Source: Nitrososphaerota archaeon (GTDB lineage Archaea > Thermoproteota > Nitrososphaeria > Nitrososphaerales > CADDZS01). Taken from it: a stretch of 5,044 bases of DNA. The position numbers and the translations under genes are program-made. This document shows positions 1 through 5,044 of the stretch, in pieces. Below the pieces are notes generated by a model. It was not told the DNA's origin, ran no database searches, and saw only the letters and a list, made by a program, of their open reading frames with translations. The stretch lies in NCBI GenBank assembly GCA_027886785.1, contig JAPCJV010000184.1:1-5044 (forward strand), read 5' to 3'. The number at the start of each line of letters is the position of its first letter. The stretch's first letter is position 1.

Positions 1-2
1 AG

Positions 3-1010
3 TTGAGCCTATTTCCCCAAACGCATCAAGAACACGTTCTCACGAGGGGATCGGACGTTGAGGGAAGAGCGGAAAGAATCGTGACTACCCTTCCCAGCGC
101 AACCGAAATAGTCAGCCTCTTGGGGCTGGAGGAAAAGCTCGTCGGGGTCACGCATGAATGCGATTTTCCTCCTTCGGTGAGAAAAAAACCGGTGGTGATG
201 CGCTCGGTGTTTGAGGCGACTCGGATGACCAGCAGGGAAATCGACGACAATGTCATTGCGTGCCTGACTGAGGGGCGGTCTGTGTACCAAATAGATGAGA
301 GTTTGCTGAGATCTCTGTCGCCTGATCTAATCATCACGCAGGAGCTGTGCGAAGTCTGCGCGACTCCACTGCGCGAGGTGGCAAAAACGATTTCCGGTTT
401 ATACCCCAAACCCCGGATTCTCTCACTTACTCCGCACAACTTGAAGGAAGTCATCGAGGATGTGGTTAGGGTCGGCCGCGCAACTGGAACTCTGGACAGG
501 GCACAAAAACTGACTTCGGAGCTGAAGCGTAGAGTCGATTTTGTGAGAGAGAAATTTCTGAATATCGGCGATCTTGAGATACCAACGGTATTTTGTCTGG
601 AGTGGCTCGATCCGATCTATTGTTCGGGCCATTGGATGCCCGAACTGGTGGAATACGCTGGTGGAAAGGAAACTCTTGGAAGGCTTGGCGAGCCATCAAC
701 GGTCGTGGATTGGAAACAGGTTCGCGAAATAGATCCGGAAGTGATCTTTGTGACCGTGTGCGGATACGATGTTCATAGAACCTTGGAAGAGATTTCTACA
801 TTGACGAATCGAGAAGGCTGGAACGAACTCCGGGCTGTCAAAAGCGGGAAAGTCTTCATTCTGGACAGTCCCTCCTACTTCAGTAGATCGGGGCCGAGGC
901 TGGTGGACGGCTTGGAGATTATGGCTTTCCTACTTCATCCTAATCTCTTTCCAAAATACAACCCTCCAAAGTTCTCCGTGTATTCGCTGAGTGTAAGAAA
1001 CTTTATCTGA
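3..1010 (+). CDS. BtuF-type cobalamin-binding protein (ABC substrate-binding fold), 5' end possibly outside window
   Basis: The product looks like a corrinoid-binding protein of the BtuF/FepB superfamily (helical-backbone metal receptor, COG0614), which normally hands vitamin B12 to an ABC importer. Visible family signatures, in order, are RIVTTLPSATEIV (residues 25-37, first beta strand and helix), GVTHECDFPP (48-57), TQELCEVCATP (112-122), EWLDPIYCSGHWMPELVEYAGG around 200-221, GYDVHRT (254-260) and YFSRSGPRLVDGLEI (292-306). These match the cobalamin-binding subgroup with the conserved CxxC and GHW motifs better than they match siderophore binders. No hydrophobic signal peptide or lipobox is visible, so the protein looks cytoplasmic unless the real start lies upstream. 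The TTG at 3 is the first in-frame start available, it sits at the window edge and no ribosome binding site can be judged. An internal GTG at 81 would remove part of the first strand. The TGA stop is at 1008-1010. No permease or ATPase gene is in view. The family call is firm; the ligand is inferred. Confidence 0.88.
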   Translation: MSLFPQTHQEHVLTRGSDVEGRAERIVTTLPSATEIVSLLGLEEKLVGVTHECDFPPSVRKKPVVMRSVFEATRMTSREIDDNVIACLTEGRSVYQIDESLLRSLSPDLIITQELCEVCATPLREVAKTISGLYPKPRILSLTPHNLKEVIEDVVRVGRATGTLDRAQKLTSELKRRVDFVREKFLNIGDLEIPTVFCLEWLDPIYCSGHWMPELVEYAGGKETLGRLGEPSTVVDWKQVREIDPEVIFVTVCGYDVHRTLEEISTLTNREGWNELRAVKSGKVFILDSPSYFSRSGPRLVDGLEIMAFLLHPNLFPKYNPPKFSVYSLSVRNFI

Positions 1011-1056
1011 AATGATCCGGCAACTAGTTTTCGCTTCCTCGAAATCAGAATAAAGC

Positions 1057-1061
1057 GGGAG
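1057..1061 (+). promoter_or_regulatory. Shine-Dalgarno-like GGGAG before the DUF4443 gene
   Basis: GGGAG at 1057-1061 is a partial match to the Shine-Dalgarno consensus. It lies 7 bases before the GTG at 1069 but only 4 bases before the TTG at 1066, so it favours the GTG start and a 212-residue protein. The match is short and could be coincidental. Confidence 0.45.
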
Positions 1062-1068
1062 ATCGTTG

Positions 1069-1707
1069 GTGCCACTCAAGAAGCAAATAGAAGCTATACT
1101 AGCCTCGGACTATCGGGGACCGAGAGCCGGCTATGGAGAGGTTGATGTCCTGAAAGCAATCTATGCAATCGGCAAATCCACATCAAGTGTGGGACGTCAT
1201 AAATTAGGGCAGCTGACGGGACTCGGCCAGGGTGAAGTGAGAACGCTGATCTCCAGGTTGAAAGACAACGAATTGATAGTAGTGGACTCCAAGGGAATCA
1301 CATTTGCAGAAAAGGGGAGGAAGGAATTCGACTCAATGTCGAAATTGATCCCCGACAGCTCCGCGGTGGACGCCTCAGATCTGGATCTTGGAAAATTCAC
1401 GTGGTTCATTATCGTAAGGGACAGAGCATCGAAGGTCAAAAAAGGACTCGAACAGAGGGATGCTGCAATAAGAGCTGGGGCTGCCGGCGCACTTACAGTC
1501 ATTTATTCTGGGAATAAATTCAAGATTCCCAGCCCCGAAGTGAAATCTGGCCCCACCGATTCCGAGGCGATGGGACCAGCAGAGCCCTGGACTACAATCA
1601 GGAAGGTCTCTCATCCTAAAGACGGCGACGTCGTGATCGTGAGTGGAGCTGATACACGCCATTTGGCTGAAGAGGGAGCCCTAGCTGCTGCCCTTACTAT
1701 TCTGTGA
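1069..1707 (+). CDS. Winged-helix protein with C-terminal DUF4443-type domain
   Basis: I recognise this as the archaeal DUF4443 architecture; its function is not established. Counting from the GTG at 1069 (a TTG at 1066 adds one residue), residues of about 24-88 form a winged helix-turn-helix: a helix around DVLKAIYAIG, the turn and recognition helix in LTGLGQGEVRTLISRLKDNELI, and a wing ending in GITFAEKGRKEF. This resembles MarR/DtxR-like DNA-binding folds, in which a helix pair scores a promoter. A linker (about 89-104) leads to the C-terminal domain, with LGKFTWFIIVRDR, then KKGLEQRDAAIRAGAAGALTV, GNKFKIPSP, and KDGDVVIVSGAD near the end. The GLEQRDAAIRAGA segment is the part I associate with DUF4443. 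There is no membrane segment, signal peptide or metal-binding cysteine cluster; the protein contains no cysteine. It follows the cobalamin-binding gene by 58 bases in the same direction, so co-transcription is possible. A transcription regulator with a ligand-sensing C-terminal domain is a reasonable inference. The stop is TGA at 1705-1707. Confidence 0.82.
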   Translation: MPLKKQIEAILASDYRGPRAGYGEVDVLKAIYAIGKSTSSVGRHKLGQLTGLGQGEVRTLISRLKDNELIVVDSKGITFAEKGRKEFDSMSKLIPDSSAVDASDLDLGKFTWFIIVRDRASKVKKGLEQRDAAIRAGAAGALTVIYSGNKFKIPSPEVKSGPTDSEAMGPAEPWTTIRKVSHPKDGDVVIVSGADTRHLAEEGALAAALTIL

Positions 1708-1775
1708 ATAAGTTATACAGGAATGAGATCTGCAAAAAAGAATCCTTCCCTTTCCACAATTTCTCCTCCTGTTAC

Positions 1776-1787
1776 CTGGGTACCCAG
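1776..1787. repeat. 12-bp perfect palindrome CTGGGTACCCAG
   Basis: CTGGGTACCCAG is its own reverse complement. It lies about 70 bases after the DUF4443 stop codon, between convergent genes. It could form a short hairpin or a binding site for a dimer, but it has no following T-run on the plus strand and 12-bp palindromes occur by chance now and then. No function is assigned. Confidence 0.4.
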
Positions 1788-1959
1788 TTGCAAGTCCGAT
1801 TATAGTCATCTGTAAAACCGCTCACCCACATCGAGCCCGTCGTCATCCTCGCTTCGTATGCATCATTGAAAAGTAACAAAACCCATAGAGCGATTTTGCA
1901 AGATATTGTCGAGTTTTCAGATCTGATCACAGTAGGTAAACGAAAGAGGGTTCAAAGAC

Positions 1960-2070
1960 ATGAGTTACGAGAAGGAGCTCAACTCAAAGCAAAAACAACG
2001 TCTTGTCTTGGAGGAATTTCCTAGAGAAAGGGTGTTATTCAACTCACGGAGGGTCCGATTTATGCTCTGA
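1960..2070 (+). CDS. Possible small protein, 36 residues, hypothetical
   Basis: An ATG at 1960 opens a 36-codon frame ending in TGA at 2068-2070. It is preceded by GAGGG (1946-1950), 9 bases from the ATG, a fair Shine-Dalgarno spacing and a better one than most genes in this window show. The predicted peptide starts MSYEKELNSKQKQRLVLEEF and ends RRVRFML. It is highly charged, with a lysine/glutamate/glutamine-rich first half that could be helical and an arginine-rich second half. It has no membrane segment and no cysteine. A T-rich stretch follows at 2091-2098. I do not recognise the sequence. It could equally be a chance ORF in the 397-base convergent gap, since frames of this length are common; conservation in relatives would decide it. 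Confidence 0.3.
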   Translation: MSYEKELNSKQKQRLVLEEFPRERVLFNSRRVRFML

Positions 2071-2104
2071 TCACCTACTGCCAATAAGCCTATTTTTGAA
2101 TCGC

Positions 2105-4399
2105 CTAACCAGTTTGGATAACTTGGGGCTTTGATCCATCCTTTAATTCGATGCTGAATGTCTTTCCAAATGCATCAATGCCTTCAAGTCCGATTGTGGT
2201 CTTCTTGTCGTCAAAAATTGGATCCATCTCGATTGTCTTCTTGTTAGGGGAGGGCTTCAGCCCTAGCAGTGTTCTTAGAAATAAGAGCGTAGATCCAGCA
2301 GCCCAAGCCTGCGGCGAGGATGAAGTCGGATAGCGAACTGGAAAGTCCGTTTTGTATCTTGGAAAGCCCGTAAAGGTTTCTGGAAAAGTAAATCCAAAGT
2401 GCGGTCCAGCATCGAGGGCTGCATCTATAATCATGTTTGCTTCCTTCTTCTTCCCATATTTCGCGAATCCGTTGGCGATAATGCTGTTGTCATGGACCCA
2501 GACACATCCTACATGGTAACCGATCGGGCTATAGCCCTTGTCTTTTGTAGACATTGTTCTGATGCCATAACCCGAGAACATTGTCTCGTCGAGCAATTTT
2601 TCTACGACTGTATTGACCTTATCTTCCGAGACGATTCCGCTCCAGAAAAGGTGGCCATTGTTTGACGTCATCGAATCCACTTGCTTTTTGTTCTTCTCTA
2701 GGGCGATCGCATAGTAACCTTTGTCTTCGATCCAAAATTTTTCGTCGAATATCTTTTTTAGATCGTTCGCTTCATCCAAGAGCTTTTTCGCAAGAGAATT
2801 GTCCTTCCATGCTTCTTTTGCGATTTCTGCGATACGAATCTTTGCGTCATAGACATAACCCTGGACTTCGCATGCCGCGATAGGAGGCTCGGCAATCTTT
2901 CCATTGGAAAATTGGATTCCATTCCATGAATCTTTCCAGCACTGATTCTCGAGTCCATCTTTGGATTTCGTCTTATATTCAATAAAACCGTCGCCATCCT
3001 TGTCTCCATAGTTGTCTATCCAGGACAGTGCGCGGAGAATGTTCTTTTTGTAACGCTCGACGAAGCTAATGTCTTTCGTCCATCGAAAGATTTCAGAGGC
3101 GACAATCAAGAATAGCGGTGTTGCATCCATCGTCCCGTAATAGGGAAAACGATTACTCCTTGAAGCGTAGTCCCCAAATCTCAGTTCGTGGATTATCTTG
3201 CCCGGTTCCTCGTCCTTGTTGTCATCTATCTTTGTAGCTTGATACTCGGACAACGCTTCGATACCACCGCGAGCGAGATTTGTCCCGAAGAGAATCGTTT
3301 GATATGCGGTGATGAGAGTATCCCTTCCAAAGAGCGTCATGAACCACGGGCATCCAGCCGCTGGAAGTTCCCATTTGTGACGAGAAAGCGGATCTGACAT
3401 ACGAAGCGAGACGATGTCGACCAAACTTTGGTAGTAGGAGTGCTTGAGCTCGTCCCAATCAGTCTCGAGCTTTGGGACGCTAATGTTCCATCTGTTTAAG
3501 GCATTTTCAATCTTCTCTTCCTGTTTCTGAAAGTACTGATCGGTGTACTTTCCTCTTTTTCTCTCTCGACCAGTAAGCAGAATGGCGACAATTGTTACGT
3601 GAAATGTCTTCTTTGGTTTTAGCTTAATGTCAAAGGAAATAGAACCAGAGCTCTGAACTCGGCCACGCTTTGAGAACCAAATGAGAGTTTGAGCCTTGAA
3701 GTTTGAAAGTTTGTCAGACCATTTGAAATTGAATGCGTTTTCATGCTTGAGGTAGCTCTTCGAAATCCCCTTTGACCCTTCGGCGCGTCGCATATCTCCG
3801 TCTCGATTGGTGAAGGTTTTCTGAACAGAATCAGGTCTTTCCATGAATACCAGCGACTTCACTTCGAAAAGGTCGGCGAAGTCAGCGTCCAACTCAAATG
3901 AGAGTGTGAACGTCAAGTCTTCTTCTGTCACGTTTGTAACAAAGAATTCCTCACGAACATCCTGCTGAATGAACCTCCTCCTGTGTATAGTAAGCTGTTC
4001 CTTCGGAATAGATTTGGTCATTTTGATGTCCAGTACATCACGCCGCAGCTCAGTATTACTTTGTTCGACAACCGGACAATCTGGGTTTGTCAAATAAAAG
4101 GCGGCTGAGTAATGAGTTGTATTATTCGAGGTAAGTGTGGTTAGTGTTCTCCCGTTTATTCTAGAGACGTATCGCGAGAGGAAACGAGTATCATTTCTGA
4201 AAATACCATGACCTATTTCGGAGATGTCGCCAGACTTTGAAGTAACCATGAAGCTGTTTCCATTAATAATGTCAATAGTTGGCTTTTCTACGAAATGGGA
4301 GACGATTCCTGAAAGACGATCAGGCTGAATTCTATTTAGAACAATTCGTTTTTTTCCATTACGATTGTCTATGCGAGGCTTATTATGTGGTTTTAGCAT
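2105..4399 (-). CDS. Amylo-alpha-1,6-glucosidase (glycogen-debranching-type glycoside hydrolase)
   Basis: This 764-residue protein belongs to the COG3408 debranching family, whose members hydrolyse alpha-1,6 branch linkages of glycogen-like alpha-glucans or related glucosides. The N-terminal beta-rich domain (GDE_N_bis type, about residues 42-275) shows GNSFMVTSKSGDI, GIFRNDTRFLSRYVSRINGR, HRRRFIQ and DADFADLFEVKSL. The C-terminal (alpha/alpha)6 catalytic barrel (about 310-715) shows AAGCPWFMTLFGRDTLI (347-363), GDKDGDGFIEY (465-475, a DxDxDG acidic loop resembling a calcium site), CWKDSWNG, AEPPIAACEVQGYVYDA, GYHVGCVWVHDNSIIANG, FPETFTGFPR and PTSSSPQAWAAGSTLLFLRTLLGL. E674 of FPETF and the acidic residues of GRDT and WKDSW are candidate active-site residues, not proven here. 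There is no signal peptide, so it is probably cytoplasmic. The ATG at 4397-4399 gives a basic extension of about 40 residues before the first domain; AAGGA about 12 bases upstream is only a weak ribosome site. The stop is TAG (2105-2107). The reading frame is intact. GC in sampled lines is 37-43%, lower than in the cobalamin-binding gene. Exact substrate is unknown. Confidence 0.92.
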   Translation of the reverse strand: MLKPHNKPRIDNRNGKKRIVLNRIQPDRLSGIVSHFVEKPTIDIINGNSFMVTSKSGDISEIGHGIFRNDTRFLSRYVSRINGRTLTTLTSNNTTHYSAAFYLTNPDCPVVEQSNTELRRDVLDIKMTKSIPKEQLTIHRRRFIQQDVREEFFVTNVTEEDLTFTLSFELDADFADLFEVKSLVFMERPDSVQKTFTNRDGDMRRAEGSKGISKSYLKHENAFNFKWSDKLSNFKAQTLIWFSKRGRVQSSGSISFDIKLKPKKTFHVTIVAILLTGRERKRGKYTDQYFQKQEEKIENALNRWNISVPKLETDWDELKHSYYQSLVDIVSLRMSDPLSRHKWELPAAGCPWFMTLFGRDTLITAYQTILFGTNLARGGIEALSEYQATKIDDNKDEEPGKIIHELRFGDYASRSNRFPYYGTMDATPLFLIVASEIFRWTKDISFVERYKKNILRALSWIDNYGDKDGDGFIEYKTKSKDGLENQCWKDSWNGIQFSNGKIAEPPIAACEVQGYVYDAKIRIAEIAKEAWKDNSLAKKLLDEANDLKKIFDEKFWIEDKGYYAIALEKNKKQVDSMTSNNGHLFWSGIVSEDKVNTVVEKLLDETMFSGYGIRTMSTKDKGYSPIGYHVGCVWVHDNSIIANGFAKYGKKKEANMIIDAALDAGPHFGFTFPETFTGFPRYKTDFPVRYPTSSSPQAWAAGSTLLFLRTLLGLKPSPNKKTIEMDPIFDDKKTTIGLEGIDAFGKTFSIELKDGSKPQVIQTG

Positions 4400-4685
4400 T
4401 CCATAGAGAGATCCTTTGGATGGTAGAGACTCATGTAAATCCAGAATAAGCGAATTGCAACATCATGATGATTCCCTCGGATTATCCGGCTGATCTGCGT
4501 CACGCATATTATTTTCTGTACTGACCGCATCGAGAAGCAGTTTAGGACTTTAGAAACTCAAGTCTAATTACAAACATGTATTCTATTAACAAGATCATCC
4601 ATCACAAGAGCGCCATAATTAAGTTACAATTAGAGAACTGATACAACTACAAAGTGCATTAATTGAAAGACTCTCCGTTTTCTAG

Positions 4686-4712
4686 TCATGTGGAGATCAA
4701 TTTTCTCCATGA
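4686..4712 (+). other. Stem-loop, TGGAGA/TCTCCA stem
   Basis: TGGAGA (4691-4696) pairs with TCTCCA (4704-4709) around a 7-base loop, and an outer TCAT/ATGA pairing (4686-4689 with 4709-4712) can extend it if two bases bulge. It is the first of three consecutive symmetric elements leading to the glycosyltransferase. Alone it is modest and could be chance. Confidence 0.4.
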
Positions 4713-4722
4713 ACGATTATGG

Positions 4723-4751
4723 GTTTAAGTCCGGAAACAACGGATTTGAAC
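4723..4751 (+). other. 11-bp stem-loop upstream of the glycosyltransferase
   Basis: GTTTAAGTCCG (4723-4733) pairs with CGGATTTGAAC (4741-4751) across a 7-base loop GAAACAA (4734-4740). Nine pairs are Watson-Crick and two (4726/4748 and 4729/4745) are G-U in plus-strand RNA, so the fold is sounder as plus-strand RNA than as a DNA palindrome; on the minus strand those two would be A-C mismatches. This hints that the element acts in a plus-strand transcript, such as a leader of the glycosyltransferase or a separate small RNA. It is not followed by a T-run that would suit a simple terminator in isolation, although five T's do begin five bases later (4756-4760) at the edge of the palindrome. A T-arm of a tRNA was considered and does not fit. 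Confidence 0.5.
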
Positions 4752-4759
4752 AATGTTTT

Positions 4760-4785
4760 TCTCAATTCTTAGCTAAGAATTGAGA
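4760..4785. promoter_or_regulatory. Perfect 26-bp palindrome, candidate operator
   Basis: The half-site TCTCAATTCTTAG (4760-4772) is followed directly by its exact reverse complement (4773-4785), centred on AGCT. With one G-U pair the symmetry continues out to 4757-4788. The palindrome ends 45 bases before the TTG start of the glycosyltransferase and about 360 bases from the debranching start, so it is placed where an operator for a dimeric regulator of the plus gene would be. As RNA it would form a hairpin of about 11 pairs with a 4-base loop. It is unlikely to be an intrinsic terminator: the bases after it are AGAATGG on the plus strand and AAAAAC on the minus strand, with no T-run on either side downstream. 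The symmetry is certain; the role is inferred. Confidence 0.6.
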
Positions 4786-4830
4786 GAATGGTATTAATTG
4801 CTCGGATTAACAGCCAGCCGTGTTCGCTAT

Positions 4831-5044
4831 TTGAGGATCGCAATGGTAGCACCTTTGGAAATACGAGTTCCTCCTGTAGCTTACGGCGGAATCGAACTAG
4901 TTGTGAGCATGCTTACTGAAGAGCTTGTTCGTCGTGGCCATGAGGTGACACTATTTGCAAGTGGAGACTCGATAACTCGGGCAAAACTTGTATCAGTCGT
5001 CCCAGAATTTTTCAGAAAGTCTGAAAGGATTTCTCCTGCTCTAT
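4831..5044 (+). CDS. GT4-type glycosyltransferase, N-terminal fragment (cut by window end)
   Basis: The visible 71 residues match the N-terminal GT-B Rossmann half of family 4 glycosyltransferases, which transfer a sugar from a nucleotide-sugar donor to glycans, lipids or small acceptors. Seen are the first strand MRIAMVAPLE (1-10), the glycine-rich acceptor-side loop VPPVAYGGIELVVSMLTEEL (13-32; the usual form is PPxxYGGIExVV), and RRGHEVTLFASGDS (34-47). I chose the TTG at 4831 over the ATG at 4843 because it restores the typical MRIA first strand; starting at the ATG would leave the strand truncated. No Shine-Dalgarno is visible upstream (GTGTTCGCTAT), so a leaderless transcript is likely. 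The donor-binding C-terminal half lies outside the window, so donor and acceptor cannot be told. It is divergent from the debranching enzyme gene, with the 26-bp palindrome 45 bases upstream. Confidence 0.88.
   Translation, partial: MRIAMVAPLEIRVPPVAYGGIELVVSMLTEELVRRGHEVTLFASGDSITRAKLVSVVPEFFRKSERISPAL

Larger units (their letters stand above)
1708..2104. other. Convergent intergenic region
   Basis: This 397-base stretch separates the 3' ends of the DUF4443 gene (plus) and the debranching enzyme gene (minus). It holds a pyrimidine-rich tract (about 1743-1770) that could help end plus-strand transcription, a 12-bp palindrome (1776-1787), one plausible small ORF (1960-2070), and a TATTTTTG stretch at 2091-2098 that could act as a T-rich archaeal terminator after that ORF. 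I looked for tRNA-like arms, including around GGTTCAAAG at 1949-1957, and found no foldable tRNA. No long ORF on either strand is convincing. Confidence 0.7.
4400..4830. other. Divergent AT-rich intergenic region with several stem-loops
   Basis: These 431 bases separate the start of the debranching gene (minus) from the start of the glycosyltransferase (plus), so both promoters should lie here. One sampled line (4561-4620) is about 32% GC. For the minus gene, ATTTACAT (plus 4433-4440) about 37 bases before the ATG is a weak TATA candidate. For the plus gene, TATTAATT (4792-4799) or GATTAAC (4805-4811) are weak candidates at leaderless or short-leader distance. Minor symmetric elements include the palindrome CATCATGATG (4461-4470), CGGAT-T-ATCCG (4478-4488), and a bulged 8-bp stem at 4542-4567. 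The stronger hairpins and the long palindrome are listed separately. I see no tRNA and no convincing ORF. Confidence 0.65.

Noticed and set aside
26..454. 142-codon minus-strand ORF antisense to the cobalamin-binding gene
   Set aside because: The plus-strand frame carries clear family motifs throughout, and the antisense translation shows no recognisable domain; it is a shadow frame.
1772..1846. Minus-strand ORF of 24 codons starting MTTGSMWVSG
   Set aside because: Its only GAGG motif directly touches the ATG, which is too close to act as a ribosome site, and no homology is recognised.
1880..1970. tRNA-like GGTTCAAAG sequence
   Set aside because: The flanking bases do not form a 5-bp T stem and no acceptor, D or anticodon arm can be built upstream.
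4465..4524. Plus-strand ORF of 19 codons starting MMIPSDYPAD
   Set aside because: Too short and without a ribosome binding site; its start lies in the CATCATGATG palindrome.
4576..4641. Plus-strand ORF of 21 codons starting MYSINKIIHH
   Set aside because: Very short, no ribosome binding site, AT-rich intergenic context; expected by chance.
4721..4760. tRNA T-arm on either strand (TTCAAAT / TTTAAGT)
   Set aside because: Stem pairing around the loop fails after one or two bases; the sequence is instead explained by the 11-bp stem-loop.
4688..4783. Plus-strand ORF of 31 codons (MWRSIFSMNDYGF start)
   Set aside because: No ribosome binding site, and it runs entirely through the stem-loops and palindrome, whose symmetry explains the sequence better. 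The composition looks protein-like, so it is not fully excluded.
4757..4788. Intrinsic terminator
   Set aside because: The hairpin is not followed by a T-run in either transcription direction; the T's lie on its upstream plus-strand side.
1..5044. CRISPR array, insertion sequence or tandem repeat array
   Set aside because: No regularly spaced repeats, no transposase motifs and no terminal inverted repeats bounding a gene were seen on reading both strands.

Overview
The window most likely comes from an archaeon, and I lean towards a soil or sediment member of the Thaumarchaeota (Nitrososphaeria). Three things point that way: a winged-helix protein with a C-terminal DUF4443-type domain, a family I know from archaea; two or three likely TTG/GTG starts; and weak or absent Shine-Dalgarno sequences before the larger genes, as expected for leaderless archaeal transcripts. 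No rRNA or tRNA is present, so the assignment rests on protein families recalled from memory and is moderate at best.

Layout. (1) Positions 3-1010, plus strand: a BtuF-type cobalamin-binding protein that may begin upstream of the window. (2) Positions 1069-1707 (or from 1066), plus strand: the winged-helix/DUF4443 protein, about 58 bases downstream in the same direction and possibly co-transcribed. (3) Positions 1708-2104: a convergent intergenic region holding a possible 36-residue ORF (1960-2070), a 12-bp palindrome and a pyrimidine-rich tract. (4) Positions 2105-4399, minus strand: a 764-residue amylo-alpha-1,6-glucosidase (glycogen-debranching type) with complete N-terminal and catalytic domains. 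(5) Positions 4400-4830: an AT-rich divergent intergenic region with several stem-loops and a perfect 26-bp palindrome. (6) From 4831 to the window end, plus strand: the N-terminus of a GT4-type glycosyltransferase, cut off by the window.

How they may work together. The debranching enzyme and the glycosyltransferase are divergent and share one structured intergenic region. This suggests a carbohydrate (alpha-glucan or other glucoside) module under shared control, but that is inference. The left-hand pair joins a corrinoid-type binding protein to a DNA-binding-like protein and has no evident metabolic link to the right half. In hand-counted 60-base samples the debranching gene is clearly more AT-rich (37-43% GC) than the cobalamin-binding gene (52-55% GC), which fits acquisition or a different history for the right half.

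I did not find a previously undescribed multi-gene system. The most distinctive non-coding signal is the palindrome with its preceding stem-loops at 4686-4788. The most distinctive unannotated gene candidate is the 36-residue ORF at 1960-2070.
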